This document shows, piece by piece, positions 4,665 through 5,084 of a DNA stretch of 5,084 nucleotides. This DNA comes from [Eubacterium] saphenum (lineage in GTDB: Bacteria; Bacillota; Clostridia; Oscillospirales; Ruminococcaceae): positions 1-5,084 of the forward strand of contig SFLN01000116.1 in NCBI GenBank assembly GCA_004554555.1. The letters are read 5' to 3'. Numbering within the stretch: position 1 is the stretch's first letter; the number at the start of each line of letters is the position of its first letter. The position numbers and the translations under genes are program-made. The notes beneath the pieces are model-generated. The model did no database searches. It saw nothing but the letters and a program-made list of their open reading frames with translations, and was not told the origin of the DNA.

Positions 4665-5084
4665 ATGGAGAAGGAAGAGAAAAAAGATATTACCATTGCG
4701 GACGTAGCGGAGGCGTTAGGGGTTTCAAAGACAACGGTTTCACGCGCAATATCCGGAAAGGGAAGAATCGGGAAAGAGACCCGCAAGAGGGTCATGGAAT
4801 ACATAGAGGAGCACGATTATAAGCCGAACGCTATCGCCAAGGGATTGGCACAGTCGAAAACGTACAATATCTGTGTGGTAATGCCGCGCGATTATGAAGT
4901 GGTGGACTGGAATTTCTTCCAGCGCTGCCTGTTCGGCATTCAGGAGATGGCGGAGACCGTCGGATACGACATTCTGCTTACGATGTGTCAGATGAATGAC
5001 ATTTCCTCACTGGAGCGGATTGTTGCAAATCATAAGGTGGACGGTGTGATTCTGATGCGTACCTTTCTGGAGGACGCGCAGATT
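4665..5084 (+). CDS. LacI/GalR-family transcriptional regulator, 3' end cut off
   Basis: Only the first 140 codons are in the window; the frame is still open at the edge. The full family length is about 330-350 residues. After a charged N-terminus, residues 9-30 form the LacI-type helix-turn-helix (ITIADVAEALGVSKTTVSRAIS, with the SKTTVSR recognition helix at 21-27). A third helix (38-50) and the YKPNAIAKGLA hinge (52-62) that enters the minor groove follow. From residue 67 (YNICVVMP) a periplasmic-binding-protein-like effector domain begins, with FGIQEMAETVGYDILL and the strand HKVDGVILM typical of its first subdomain. Such proteins usually repress sugar-use genes when no ligand is bound. 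The effector cannot be told from this part. The start ATG has GGAGGT four bases upstream. It is divergent from murC; its true targets may lie beyond the right edge. Confidence 0.93.
   Translation, partial: MEKEEKKDITIADVAEALGVSKTTVSRAISGKGRIGKETRKRVMEYIEEHDYKPNAIAKGLAQSKTYNICVVMPRDYEVVDWNFFQRCLFGIQEMAETVGYDILLTMCQMNDISSLERIVANHKVDGVILMRTFLEDAQI

Noticed and set aside
4604..4822. Plus-strand frame starting at 4604 across the regulator's start
   Set aside because: It is out of frame with the LacI-type helix-turn-helix that begins at ATG 4665 with GGAGGT. It lacks a ribosome site and gives no sensible protein.

Overview
The window looks like chromosomal housekeeping DNA from a low- to mid-GC Firmicute. 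An anaerobic clostridial lineage such as Ruminococcus/Oscillospiraceae is my best guess. The support is the Bacillus/Clostridium-type MurC (EACE rather than EADE active-site block), a PepV/Sapep-type M20 dipeptidase, Gly-Cys lipoboxes, strong GGAGG ribosome binding sites, and AT-rich spacers carrying near-consensus SigA promoters. The genus is inference. I see no tRNA or rRNA, CRISPR array, transposase or integrase.

Layout from right to left. At the right edge a LacI/GalR-type regulator (4665 onward, + strand) is cut by the window end after 140 codons. It is divergent from murC, and about 100 bp separate them. On the minus strand, murC (UDP-N-acetylmuramate--L-alanine ligase) and a pepV-like metallodipeptidase overlap by four bases (ATGA) and form one translationally coupled unit. 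Immediately after the pepV stop lies an extended -10 promoter that drives a two-gene lipoprotein unit. Its first product is a 181-residue lipoprotein made of a Ser/Thr-rich tether plus a Gly-rich repeat segment. Its second is a 346-residue lipoprotein with the same tether and repeat segment followed by a VanY/M15 carboxypeptidase domain. A clear intrinsic terminator follows. At the left edge, a fully consensus promoter (TTGACA, 17 bp, TATAAT), a good Shine-Dalgarno and an ATG mark the start of another minus-strand gene that leaves the window after its first codon.

How the genes fit together: MurC commits UDP-MurNAc to peptide-stem synthesis by adding L-Ala in the cytoplasm. The dipeptidase can release free amino acids, possibly including alanine. 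The surface-anchored VanY-type enzyme trims stem peptides outside the membrane. The window therefore reads as a peptidoglycan stem-peptide neighbourhood, although only the murC-pepV coupling and the lipoprotein pair are directly supported as joint units. The most unusual item is the lipoprotein pair. They share a roughly 64-residue repeat segment at about 64% identity (hand count), and only one carries an enzyme. I found no evidence of a wholly new system.
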